This document shows positions 11,700-26,900 of a DNA stretch of 64,000 nt, piece after piece. Location: assembly GCF_001039355.2 (NCBI RefSeq), contig NW_019774970.1, forward strand, positions 193,124-257,123. Reading direction: 5' to 3'. This stretch comes from Lingula anatina. Lineage: Eukaryota; Brachiopoda; Lingulata; Lingulida; Lingulidae. Position 1 is the first letter of the stretch. Each line of letters opens with the position of its first letter. The position numbers and the translations under genes were made by a program. A model generated the notes under the pieces. It saw only the letters and a program-made list of their open reading frames with translations. It made no database searches and had not been told where the DNA came from.

Positions 11700-11957
11700 G
11701 GGACCATTCCCAGACCCTTTCTTACTAACTTTGGATCGATCTATCTCGTAGGGGATTTTTGATAAATTGCAGTCAACTTAAGCGGTTTAGATGTCTGCCA
11801 CGCATACTGAAGCTGATAGGGGGTAATTAATTATCGTTTAACAGCTTTAGTCGGCGTGCCAGACATCTATGCCGCTTAAGCTGAAAGCAATTGAGCGAGA
11901 AACCCCTTGCAGATGGACCGATCCTGTTAGATCGATCTAGGTTTGGGAACCCAGTCA
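11700..11957. mobile_element. TA-flanked inverted-repeat element (MITE-like), divergent family member
   Basis: A long, imperfect foldback: the left half contains cttaagcgg, tagatgtctg and cacgc, and the right half contains their complements in reverse order around the core gggggtaattaatta. The outer ends are inverted (start gggaccattccc, end gggaacccagtca), and each is flanked by TA (11698-11699 and 11958-11959). It shares the core, the GATCGATC motifs and the end sequence with the elements at 37.6-37.9 and 40.6 kb. No coding capacity, so it is a non-autonomous DNA element; the TA target fits Tc1/mariner-like transposition. Confidence 0.75.
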
Positions 11958-12091
11958 TAGAAATACGTGGTTTTTAGTGCCCAGCAGTTGCGCAGTGATC
12001 CTTCTGGGAAGAGATGATGTAACACCTCTGCAAAGAAAACAAGCAATCAGGCCTTGTATGGAAATATGGATGGATAAATGGATGGATGGAT

Positions 12092-12100
12092 GGGTTATTA

Positions 12101-12148
<48 letters not shown>

Positions 12149-12396
12149 GGGGAGACCGGGGCTAGTTGAAGCCCGGGGTAAGTTGCCCCCCCCCTCCCCC
12201 CCATCAAGTCTCTTTAATAAAGTTACTCTAAGATGCTAAATTATTTCATTTGGACTCATTGCCGACGGTTTCTTAGCACTATTGGATACGGTCACTTTAC
12301 AAAATGGCACAATCAATTCTTTCACCCCATAGTTACTTTGTCATAAATTGATGGGGAGTCAACTTACCCCGGGGTCCAACTAGCCCCGGTCCCCCC

Positions 12397-12442
<46 letters not shown>

Positions 12443-12443
12443 T
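12092..12443. repeat. (TTA)n microsatellite split by an inserted element
   Basis: TTA repeats run from about 12092 to 12148 and resume at 12397-12443 in the same orientation. The two arms are one array interrupted by the inverted-repeat element at 12149-12396. Tandem TTA offers many TA/TTA target sites, which makes it a natural landing place. Confidence 0.85.
12149..12396. mobile_element. MITE with about 35-bp terminal inverted repeats, inside a TTA array
   Basis: The left end reads ggggagaccggggctagttg and continues with cccggggtaagttg. The right end is its near-perfect inverted complement (caacttaccccggggtcc, then aactagccccggtcccccc). There is no reading frame of note between them, and the total length is 248 bp. 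Flanks are TTA repeats on both sides, consistent with a TA or TTA target duplication that the microsatellite hides. End sequences of this type are widespread in aquatic animal genomes, from my general knowledge. Confidence 0.85.
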
Positions 12444-14312
12444 ACGTCACTGTGCAGCCGTCGGTAGTAGCATTCAAAACGCAGTCGACAAAAGAATACA
12501 ACCTTGCACTATAAATAGTCATTCTCGGAAAGAAATGCCGTTGTATTGATATACTGCTGAAATATTGAGTCACCAAATGCTGAAATATTAAAGCACACCT
12601 TCGTACCATATTATACCTGTCGACTTTTATTGATTTCAATGGAATTTATGTTTAGAAGATATTTCGGGGTCATTGTTTTACATGTACGGAACAAATAGAG
12701 AAGGTAATAAAAACCGTGCTCTGGTGTGTTACTAAAAGGTAGATAAGATTTAAAGTAGACGGAAGATAGGATTAATTGTGTGCTCCTCCGCTTTATTTAA
12801 GGTTACATGAAGGTAAGGACTCTCTCTATATATATGTAATGTAGGATTATATTATGTGTCTCACTTGTTACACTCCTGACAGCGGTGGTAGGTGTGGGGG
12901 TTGAACAAAGCTCTTTTGATTGTTGTATTTAATGCGAGGCAGATTATTTTATTAATGTAATAAACCTCTTATATAAGTTAAATTATATCTTTCTTAGGGT
13001 GTTACACCCCTGGCATATTTTAAACCTCTGATTTGGTCAGTTTTGTTCAGTTGCGACAAGAAAAGAAGTCATAAATGATAAAACTTTCTATACAGAATGA
13101 AAACTAATCAATGTTAGTTTACAACAAGAAAGACATATTGAACAAGTATTTTGGACGAGTTATAAATGCTATGACAAATAGACAAGAGACTTTTAACATT
13201 TTGAACGGTTTATAAATGATATGACATATAAATAAGAGATTTTTATCATTTGCAGCTCAAGTGTTACTCTCTGGGCATTTTTAACCAAATCGTCAGCTAT
13301 ATTTTTTACTATTGGAGATGAATTGATTATTTTTGAAAATGTCAAGCAGAAGAGGTAAAATGCTGCAATAGTTTCAACATTACAGAGATTTTTACAAAAT
13401 TTTTGAATTCTGGTAGTTTATCTAAAATTAGCCATAATTTTTTAATCGACCAATATAAAGCCACCCTAATACTCTCGGGAACCGGGGTGGGTCGGAGTGG
13501 GTTTTGGTGTATGGATGGAGAGGTGGGGTGTGGGTGGGGGCGGGGCTAACAGTCAGCGTCATGTACGGTAGTGCACAGAGATGTGAACACTTGGTCGATA
13601 TGGTTTTGACCTATTCTGCCAAGAACAGGACCAATAGCATCCAATTTCTCCAAAATGTAAACATGCAGAGAGTAAGCTAGGATAGGCCTACAACGGAGCT
13701 GTATTTTCTCCAGTGCAAACGCGTTTTAATCAGTCAGTGACGTTCAGGTATCTGTTGAACGCTTATCGCAACTATTGTGGTACAAACACGCTGGGGTTTG
13801 CTATCTAATACATGATATGCTATTGATACAGATAGCCATGATTGCGGGTGTGTCAAGACTAGTCTCAGAAGTATCGAATCACCCTCGGTCTGAATGACGT
13901 AGAATGCGTGTATAGTGATCAACCCGGTGTGTGCAGCAAGTCATCCAGTAATACGTGCATGTAAAAGCATGTGGGTGAGATACACACGCAAAAATATTTT
14001 GCTATTGCAATTTTTGCGAGCTTGCAAAAATCAGTAGATGACATCGATTCAAACACCAAACTAACTAACAAATTAAAACCAGTCTGAACCGGGGCTAGGC
14101 TTGTGATTATCATTATTATGAAAGTCCACTGCGTCAGCATGGGAGATGACAGTCAATTTCCTATGGTGGTCACTGGTCGGTGATGCTTGACATATCATAA
14201 GCGAAAGAAGGAAGATAACGATCTTCTGTTGTCTGATTGTCCTAGTGTCATACTTATTTTGGCCAAAGGTAGAGTCATAAGCAACTTGGCAAGACGCAAC
14301 AAAAAAGTAAAG

Positions 14313-15104
14313 ATGTCAGATGTTTGGGAACCGAGTCGCAGAAGCAGCGTTTATGAAGGTATAGAGATTTGGCCCAAAGCGGGCTGTTTGTAGCCCTTTT
14401 TTCTTATTCAGAAAAAAGTAAAATTCATCTAGTGTTACTTACAGATAGGCCTACAACTAAATTGAAATGCAATGTGTATAACGGTGCATCTTTATTTATT
14501 TATTTATTCATTCATCTCAATCTCTTTGTAAGTGTGTCTTTTTGTAAATGGAAATAATTATCAATATACAAACCTCATACTGTAATATGCACTCGAACTA
14601 TGACCCCAGCACTGCATGGCAAACATTGCTACTGCTTGCGTCTCAAAGATATCTAAGGAGTGTCCTGTCGACAGCCGCACTTAAGAGCTAAAATCGTGGG
14701 CGTGAGATTTGCAAGGCGGCAGTTACTAATACCCACCTGACATCTTGGACAGCAGATCATGTAAGTGGCGTGGTTCTTTTAACAACAAGACAACAATCCT
14801 ACTGGGATCAAGCATCCTGTTGAAGAATGCACCATATCTCTACCTCCAGTCATTCCACGTGGTTTAACGAGAAAATGCACTGGTAGAATATAAGGGTAAA
14901 GAAGCTGGTTCCAGTAACAATCTAGCTTTGCCTGTAAGTAGAGAGTACAGCCAAGGAAGAAGAACGGTATACCAAGGAAGTAGATGTCTACAAACTTGAG
15001 AGTTTAGGGAAAATATTAATGGAGAGATTGGGAGAATAAACCTGGCTTCTAGAGTAATATGAGATTGGGAAAGTTCACAGATACTAGCATGACAAAATAT
15101 AAAT

Positions 15105-15152
<48 letters not shown>

Positions 15153-16633
15153 AAAATTCAAAACACGCTCAAGAACTTGTCATCTAGAAGTGAACTACTA
15201 CTGTGTTCACTGTAGAACACATGGTTTGGTCTCAAATGTCATCGAATCTGCGATCTACGTTCTGTCAGTTCTATCGTGATGCTAGACACACTTAGATAAA
15301 AAAAGGGCACAAAGGCTAATGAATGGGACTGCATTGATAGTCTACCCCCCCCCCCCCCCTCCACGTGTTTTCAGTGAAATCAACAATTATTACAGGCACA
15401 AAATTAGCGTCAGGCTTCACTACATCCGAATATTATGTGAAAGGTTTTGGATATGGTATACCTTCACCAGTTTTCCTATACGTATTCACAGTAATTAAGA
15501 AATATTCAGGTTTTTAAGGCAATGTTGGCAAATATATTTTCTTGTTGATTACAGGAATGGCCCGCCGGCTTACCAACCCGGGAGTGAAGGCTCCAGAGTT
15601 CAAAGCAATTTTATTAGGAGAGGCGGGGGTCGGGAAAACTTGCCTTTTTCGACGGTTTATAGGACAGTCGTTTCCAAGTGGAACAAAAACCACAGTGGCT
15701 TCGCAAGCGAGTGATAAGAAAGTGTACGAGACAGATGACGGAGATATACAGGTTAGTGTGCTTCTGCGATTATTATTTTGACAAATGTAGTCCCTATAAC
15801 TTCTAGTCCGTCGAAGTTACATTTGATCTTGCCTTCCGCATAGACAATTTAACCCCAAAAACCACAGGTTGATTAACTTGTTTGTCGGTTAACAAGGACC
15901 AGTTAAAATCTGTGTGGCTTTTGACACAATATACCAATAGACTTTTCTTTCTCTCTCTTATTGTTATTATTATTTTAATAATAATAATTATTATTATTAT
16001 TATGTTCGGTCTTCCTCTTCTTCCCCCCTTCCTTCTCCACCAAATTAATATATTTGTTTATTGTGTCACCGTTATGCCTGATTAATATTGCTAAAAAAGT
16101 TCAATAAGAAACTGCATCTTTCACATTATCAGGTCACGTACTGGGACACGGCGGGTATGGAACGATTGGCGTCACTTACAGAAACGTATTACCGCAATAC
16201 AAATGTTGCCATTATCTTGTTCGACGTCACACGAAGAGACACATTCGACCGAGTCATTTTCTGGGTGGAAAATATCCAAGAGAGACGCCATAACAAAGAC
16301 CCGACAAAAGACATAAAAATCATTCTCGTGATGAACAAAATAGATTTGCGGACTTCTACCGGAAGTGATACGGATTTTGTGACGTCATCCGAGGTCATGA
16401 AGTTCATTGAGAATCACCAAAATGGCTCCAAAATTCAGGCACTGTATGAAGTCTCTGCTAAAACGATGGAGGGAGTGGATGAATTGCAGAGCTTTGTGGT
16501 CAAATGTCTGAGCGAAGAACGAAGAACATACGCCACCATGGACAGAGATATAAAAAGCTTAAAATTAGACAATGACTATCGCAGCCCAAAATTCAGTCTA
16601 AAAGCATGGGTCAAGAAAAGTTGTGGTTTTTAA
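14313..16633 (+). CDS. Rab-like small GTPase lacking the catalytic Gln
   Basis: Three coding exons: 14313-14358 (tentative), 15555-15751 and 16133-16633, with phases that join in frame, giving 247 residues. If exon 1 is wrong, translation can start at the ATG at 15557 (231 residues). Visible motifs: P-loop GEAGVGKT at 37-44, switch II WDTAGME at 85-91, NKID at 149-152 and SAK at 189-191. Family members bind GTP and control membrane traffic or signalling. Two oddities: the usual WDTAGQE has Met90 where the catalytic Gln belongs, and the C-terminus (KKSCGF) is not a standard prenylation motif. Switch I is also divergent, with Thr61 and Thr62 the candidate Mg-binding residues. It may hydrolyse GTP poorly and be membrane-free or modified otherwise. 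The exact Rab subfamily is not clear. It converges on NDUFS3. Confidence 0.85.
15107..15149. repeat. (AG)n microsatellite in intron 1 of the Rab-like gene
   Basis: An uninterrupted AG dinucleotide run of about 43 bp. A C13 run follows at about 15347-15359. Confidence 0.9.
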
Positions 16634-17987
16634 TTAATCTATGTACAAAAAAACTTTTTTGCCATGTAACTCTACTGACGACAGCGGTTAAAAAATTAAG
16701 TTCACATCACATCCCCAGCATACAGCAAGACAATCAAATTTTAATAGACTGCCGTCAATGTTTCAGCGCCATGGTGTGACCAAGGGGACTTTGCAGGCAC
16801 GATATTCGAATCAACAATACAAAGTCCGTTCAATTTCACTCTGGCCCTTATCACCCTGAGTTTCAGAGGTCAATGTGTCACTGGAAAAGACACAGGTATG
16901 CTGATTGCAGAGAGCCAAGAGTTTCCAGTGACCTCTAAACATCAGGATGACCCTTGCACAAATTCTGTTTAAAGGAATTTTTGACAAATTATTTTCACAA
17001 GATGACAATTACTTCGTCAACCATAGCTAATTAAGTTGCAGTTTCTACATCCGAATGCAAATCTTTTCAATTGATCCGCCATATTTGATCCGTGGATTTG
17101 TTAGTCCACTGTTCGGTATGCGCTCTATGTAAATATGGATCTTTGATCCACAGTGTAAATTGGTTCTACTAGACTAGCATACGTTTCTCTAGCAATGAAG
17201 ACGAAATATATTCCAAAATCAGCATTTCTTTTTCTTTTTTTCTTTATAATTTTTTAAAGTTAAAAGTTGTATGAACATTGCTTGTTGACTTGTTCATTAA
17301 AAAAATTCTGACCCAGTTTCCAGCAAGAAAACTAAATTTCACCAAAGTCTTTTTCTTTTCTGAAAACTTTATTACCAGAACTGGACAAATGTCCATGAGA
17401 GTGGCCTTAACAAACACGCAGAACCCAAATGCTGTGATAACACATCTTCAAATCTATTTCTATGACATATCACTTTACAACCAAGCAGGCTGACTCTCCC
17501 AAACTTACTCAAGCAAGAAGATCAAAACATACTTCATAAGAAGTAAACCTCAAGCCGATGTTCTAAAGTTCTTGCAGACTCTCCAGGTTGAATAAAAATA
17601 CTTTACATGTTCCAAAACATGGTTCTAGAGCCCTGCAGCGCCTCACATACATCACCATGAAGTATCTCCCAACCAAGCTTGTAAACGTAATACACTTATG
17701 GCATATTGATTAACATCTTTCCATAACTATCCAGATTTCAAGTTCTGCCTATCAACAAATATATATTTACATACCTGCCGTGTCCTAAACTTCCAAAAAT
17801 GCAATATTTTGGGATCTACAGCAGAGACTGTAGTTTGTTTTTTGTCAGCCCAGTCTGAAATTTTACTTCATACTTATATAATTAATATAGAACACACAGC
17901 ATCCACACGGCATGACTTGCCCCAATGTAAGAGTCATGTTAAAACTGTTCCTTGTTTTCTTATAAGATGGCAGTAATTATTTCAAGT
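16634..17987. other. Intergenic tail-to-tail region between the Rab-like gene and NDUFS3
   Basis: This interval holds the 3' untranslated regions of two convergent genes. A plus-strand AATAAA lies near 17590, and a minus-strand AATAAA (read as tttatt) lies at 17368-17373, which could serve NDUFS3. No additional exon was recognised; the frame at 17278-17493 has no motif. Confidence 0.5.
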
Positions 17988-21522
<3,535 letters not shown>

Positions 21523-21959
21523 ATTGGATGCACCGCTCTCGTTGACAATTCTCGTTTAAGTGCGGCCATAATTTTTAGCTAAGGCTTAAAATAAGAAATA
21601 AAAAGAATAGATTGCTTTATATTTTGAACTATTATATACCATGGGCTTAGAATAAAAGAAAACCTTTCTCATTTACTAAAATCCTAGCGTCCTTGACCTC
21701 GTTTAAAGAACTAGGTCATAACATGGATTCATGTGTGGCATCAACCGGCGACACTTCCACTTCAAGAAATGTGATATCAGTTATACGAACACAAATGATA
21801 AAACGTAATGGAACATGTTATTTTAAATGTTTTTGATACTGATTTACTGAAAGCATTACAGTTTAAGCTATTGTCTAGGGGGTTCGCATTTAGCAGAAAT
21901 GGACTACCAAACTCAGAAACTTTAGAAAAAAGAATGCATTGAAGTTATATTGCACTAAA
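21523..21959. promoter_or_regulatory. Probable bidirectional promoter of NDUFS3 and CDK10
   Basis: The 437 bp between two divergent start codons must contain both 5' leaders and at least the proximal promoters. There is no obvious TATA box at the expected place for either gene. A YY1-like word (ATGGCCGC on the minus strand, near 21563-21570) lies about 45 bp upstream of the NDUFS3 ATG, and the ATG itself sits in caatATGGCGTC, close to the TISU consensus. Divergent pairs of housekeeping genes commonly share one promoter. This is inferred from layout only. Confidence 0.6.
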
Positions 21960-23957
21960 ATGGCAGAAGGGAGACAAAAGAGTGAAACCAAGACGGACGA
22001 CGGGCGTGATAGTAACAGGGAGGAGGAGACGTCAAAGGACACAAGCCCCAAGACCCCAGTCAAAGAGAGAGGCCACATGTTGTATTCCTTCCTTACTGGA
22101 CAGTACATGCCCATTCCTGAGAAAGATTGGGTTTGTAAATAAATTGTATATTTTCAGGCTTCCTGCATAATTTAAAAAAAGAAAAGTCTGTCTGATTTTA
22201 ATGAGATAAACTTTGTAGTTAGTTAATATATAGACAAACAGACTCTTTGCATTTGTCCTGTTACCTTCTCGGAGAATGTAGGTTGCAGAAAAGATATTGC
22301 TGTTTTCACATGAACATTGTTTATTCTTTCTAAGCATGTACACAGTAGAACTGTTTTTGAACTTGACTTCTAGTCCAGTAATAAATAAAGTAATTATAAT
22401 AAGACATATCTTTTTAAAAAAATTGATAATATTTTTATTTTAAAGAGGAAAAATAGATAAATATACATAACATATTTACAATCTGTATACCTTTTGTAAA
22501 TACTGGTATATCTATACATAGAATTATATTTGATACATAATCTTTTCAGCTTGGAAGATGCAGAAAGGTTACAGAGTTTGAGAAGTTGAACAGAGTGGGA
22601 GAGGGAACCTATGGAATTGTCTGTGAGCAAGTTTATTGTAAAATTGTTTTTATTTTGTCAAGATAAGGTGATGATGAATAATATAGTCTTGGTGTCACCA
22701 ATCACATATAAGTATGCCAGATTGATATTCATACATGCAGTATTTATATTTTAAATAATGTCAAAATATGGAATGTGTACATGTTGAAACTGATTTTGAG
22801 ATCTCTCTCTTTTTCTTTTCAGATAGAGCTCGTGATATGAAAACAAATGAAATTGTAGCCCTGAAAATGATGAGGATGGAAAGAGAAAAAGATGGTTTGT
22901 ATGAACATAATTTTATTATTTCTCTGATGCTTTGAACAGTAAGCCTGACAAGTCGCTAGACTATTCTGAACACTGCCCCAGTAATTCTGACAAGTCCGTA
23001 GAGTCTGATTGCAGACTATTCTGAATATGTTCATTAATAATAATTTCTTAAATCCTACGCTAATTTTATAACTCCTTGTTTTGACCAATACCTTAAGTCT
23101 GTTCCCTGTATGCTACTCTAAATACAACTCACAGTACAAACTTTCCAGTATATGATATGGGATGATACTATCTTATTGTTGCTTGAGGTACCAGTGTTAT
23201 ATGTGAAATATATAAAACATTTTAGTAGAGAAGACAATCCATGATGCAATGAAATTTTTGTCACTTAATGTGTCAGCTATTTGATGAATGTGTACTTCCA
23301 TTGAGTTTTTGGAACTATGATTTTTGTACTGATGGTCAGAAGAATGGTACAAAATTTGTTGATTCAAAATTTGAGGGGAAAAGCCATATCACGAAGTGAT
23401 TTTTTAAAAATGAAATGAATATATTAATATCTGTTATATTTTGTCATCCATTTAATGCAGTATTTTCTTAATGTGTTATTTTGAATATTTCAGGTATTCC
23501 AATTAGTGGACTCAGAGAGATCAATATTCTACTAAATTTACATCATGAAAACATTGTTACATCAACAGAAGTTGTGGTGGGGAAAAGCTTGGACAGGTAC
23601 ACTATCAAATAGTACTGTAATATAAATTATTATTCATGTAGAATTCACACTAGTTAAAATTTGTAGGTGAATTGGGAATAACAAAAAATAAGAAAAACAA
23701 AAATGATTGTTTGTTTGATTATGTTTTGAAAGTAATGAGTATTTTAAAATTAATGTTTTTTTTTTACATTTAAAAAATCTTTCCAAGTATTTAAAAAATT
23801 AAAGTCATTGTTTCTTTTGACCCCTACATCTGTTATCTTTTTCGAAATACATGACATGTTTTTCAAAAAAAATATTTATTAATCTTTATTGATGGTACTG
23901 GTGTTGATTTTATATTTTTCAGAATGTGGATATTAGGTTTATGCCTCTGTAGTGGTA

Positions 23958-23991
<34 letters not shown>

Positions 23992-26900
23992 TAAAATCTT
24001 AAAATTGCACTTTCTACAATATAGAGATTTAAACTTAAAATCTAAAACATACCAAATAAAATCACCAATCTTTCTTGGTGTGTTCTCAGCATATTCCTTG
24101 TGATGAGTTACTGTGAGCAGGACCTGGCCAGTCTGCTGGATAATATGCCCAACCCTTTCACTGAGGCACAGGTATGTAGTGGGCACACGTTCAGCAGCAG
24201 TTGGGGTTTTCTGTTTACCTTATAATATAATTAAGGTACGTATGAAACTATTGCACTAAGTAGTTCGAGGCAACTCCAGGGAGACCCCTAGCTGAATGCA
24301 ATTAAACTAACAGATTAATATTTGTAGCTTTGAGTAGAACACAAAAAAAGTTGGTGAGGGTACAAGAAGAGGTGTGTTTATCTGATTGCATTCAGCCAGA
24401 ATCCCCATGAAGTTAGTTGGAATTACCTGGTTTGATTGTTTCATTGTGAACACACCCTTATATTTTAACCTGGTTTTCTGATAAAAAAAAATTATCCTCT
24501 ACATTTTCTAATTATTCAACTTTCTTCACTTGAATATCTAATGCTTAAAATGTTAAATCCTTCTTATTATCTCATTATCTGAAAGATTAATACATTGACA
24601 AAGGTGCATCAGAAAAAGTAGCATTATTTTTGTATGAAGCATTATACATATTTCAATGAAAATGTTTTATAAAAAGTGATGCTTTCCTAGGTGTCTTTAA
24701 TATTTGTAGATTGTTCATCTTAATTTTTAAATTTCTGTTCCAGGTAAAATGCATTATGATACAAGTGTTAAAAGGGCTGAAATTTTTACACGAACACTAC
24801 ATTGTCCACAGGTAAGGTTCATACACATTATCCTTGTAAGATAAAGTAGAGAGATTTGATTTACTTATCTGTTTTATTGTAGCATGAGAGGGTTTAATGT
24901 ATAGATTATATAATATTATTTGTAATTATATTTTCATTTTCACTTATTTAGTAATATTTTTTTAGTTTAAAGGACACCCACCAGCAGTTTTGAAGCCACT
25001 ATAGTGATGTGATGAAGAAATTTAATTGTACATTTATTCAAGGATTGGAAAATGTCTTCTTTTTGGAATTACTGATTTGAGTTTTATCTTGTGGTTCTTT
25101 TCACCGCTTTTGGGAATATTTCTAAAAATTTGAATCTGTTATTTATGCATTTATTTATTTCTTTGAATATTTGGCTTTGCATCCCACAGCATTCCCATAC
25201 TTTTTATGTAATATATATGTTTTGTTTTTATTCAGAGACTTAAAAGTGTCCAATCTTTTGATGACAGACAAGGGTTGCGTAAAAATAGGTGAGGTGGTTT
25301 TCACTTTGATTTTGTTTATATATAAACTGTTGGAAAGCATAACTTTTGTACTTCAATGTAGAAAATTTAACTCCATTTGTCATCTGGATTAACAAAGAGA
25401 TGTTACATGGTTATCATCAAATAAAATGAGATCAAAATGATTCAGGAATTCGGACACTATGAATTCAAAAATGTGCACGTTTTATGCCTTGATTTGGGAA
25501 ATGTGAATTTATTTCCAGCCGACTTTGGTCTTGCAAGGAAATATGGAGTCCCATTAAAACCAATGACGCCCAGAGTTGTCACTCTTTGGTAAGCAGCATT
25601 AATTAAGGGATAAATCTTTAAACTTGAGAAGAAAAATTATATAAAAAACATTGAAACATAAGTTAGAATGCAAAGTGTCATGCTGATAACTGATGTATAA
25701 AAGAAAAATGTAAATCTAGTTATTGCTAGTGTCGTTGCATTTTGTTTTTTTCTGAATAACGCAATTTTTTAGTGCTTTTGTATTTTACTTTTTAAGATTT
25801 TTACTATTAGTGAAAACTATAAACATGATATTTCAAACTGAAAGGTGAGAGTTAATGTGTCAACTGTTACAAGATATTCACAACGTGTGTGTGTGTGCGA
25901 CATTTCAGGTATAGAGCACCTGAACTTTTACTTGGTGCCAAGTCACAAACTACTGCTATCGATATGTGGTGAGTAGTAGAGTTTTATAATATTTTTAAGA
26001 TTCCTGAACAGAATACGTATTTAATGAAAAAAATCAGTATTCAGTGATCAGGAAGGAGAAGTTCTGTAATGTGATTATAATGAAACGGAAATTTTGTCAT
26101 ATACCGTTAATATAACATACCAAATTCCTTTATGTTAAACATTAATACAAACATATTTGTAACTTCTAAAATTTTCAACTTATTTTATTCCTCTTAAAAA
26201 GGATTGGGAGAAAGTGGCATTTTGGTTTTAATATGGTTTTATTTATTGTGGTAAGGGGATGTTGAAGGTTTTTTAGGAAACAAGATTTACACTTGGTAAG
26301 CTGCTGGCCCATTAACCACTATGTCTTTTTTCTTAAAAAAAATAAAATGATTTTGAAAAATTGGTTTTCTAGTTTTAATTCAATATATATAATTTATTTG
26401 ATTGAATTGTTTTTTATTCTAGGGCAGCAGGGTGTATACTTGGGGAGCTGTTGGCCCATAAACCACTGCTACCAGGCAGGACTGAAATACATCAGATAGA
26501 GCTCATCGTGGAAATGTTTGGGACTCCCACAGAAAATATATGGCCTGTAAATTTACTTTAATATTTATATATAATTTTTTTCTCTGTCGACCTGACAGGC
26601 CCTAAAATCATTCAAAGTTGTCTAGACTTAGAGGAGTTTTTTAGAAATATTTTTATCAAAAAATATATATTGTACAAATGAACATCAATACATTAAACAG
26701 AATGCATGTTAGTTGTTCTAAAATCATTCATTGTGCTACTAGAAAAAATTATATTATTGACTTGATTTGATAGGAAATATATATAGAGTGCATAGAGAAA
26801 GTGTCAGCCTTAAATATTGTTTAAAATGAAGCATGCCAAGTATTTGTGCATGTGGCTTTAACCATGCTTTCTGTTAACAGGGTTTCAGCAAGTTGCCAGC

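Noticed and set aside
11974-12207. Frames with poly-Asn or poly-Ile
   Set aside because: Translation of the TTA microsatellite and MITE end; not genes.
22819-23088. Minus-strand frames overlapping CDK10 exons
   Set aside because: Shadows of the plus-strand exon 3 and neighbouring intron; no motif of their own.
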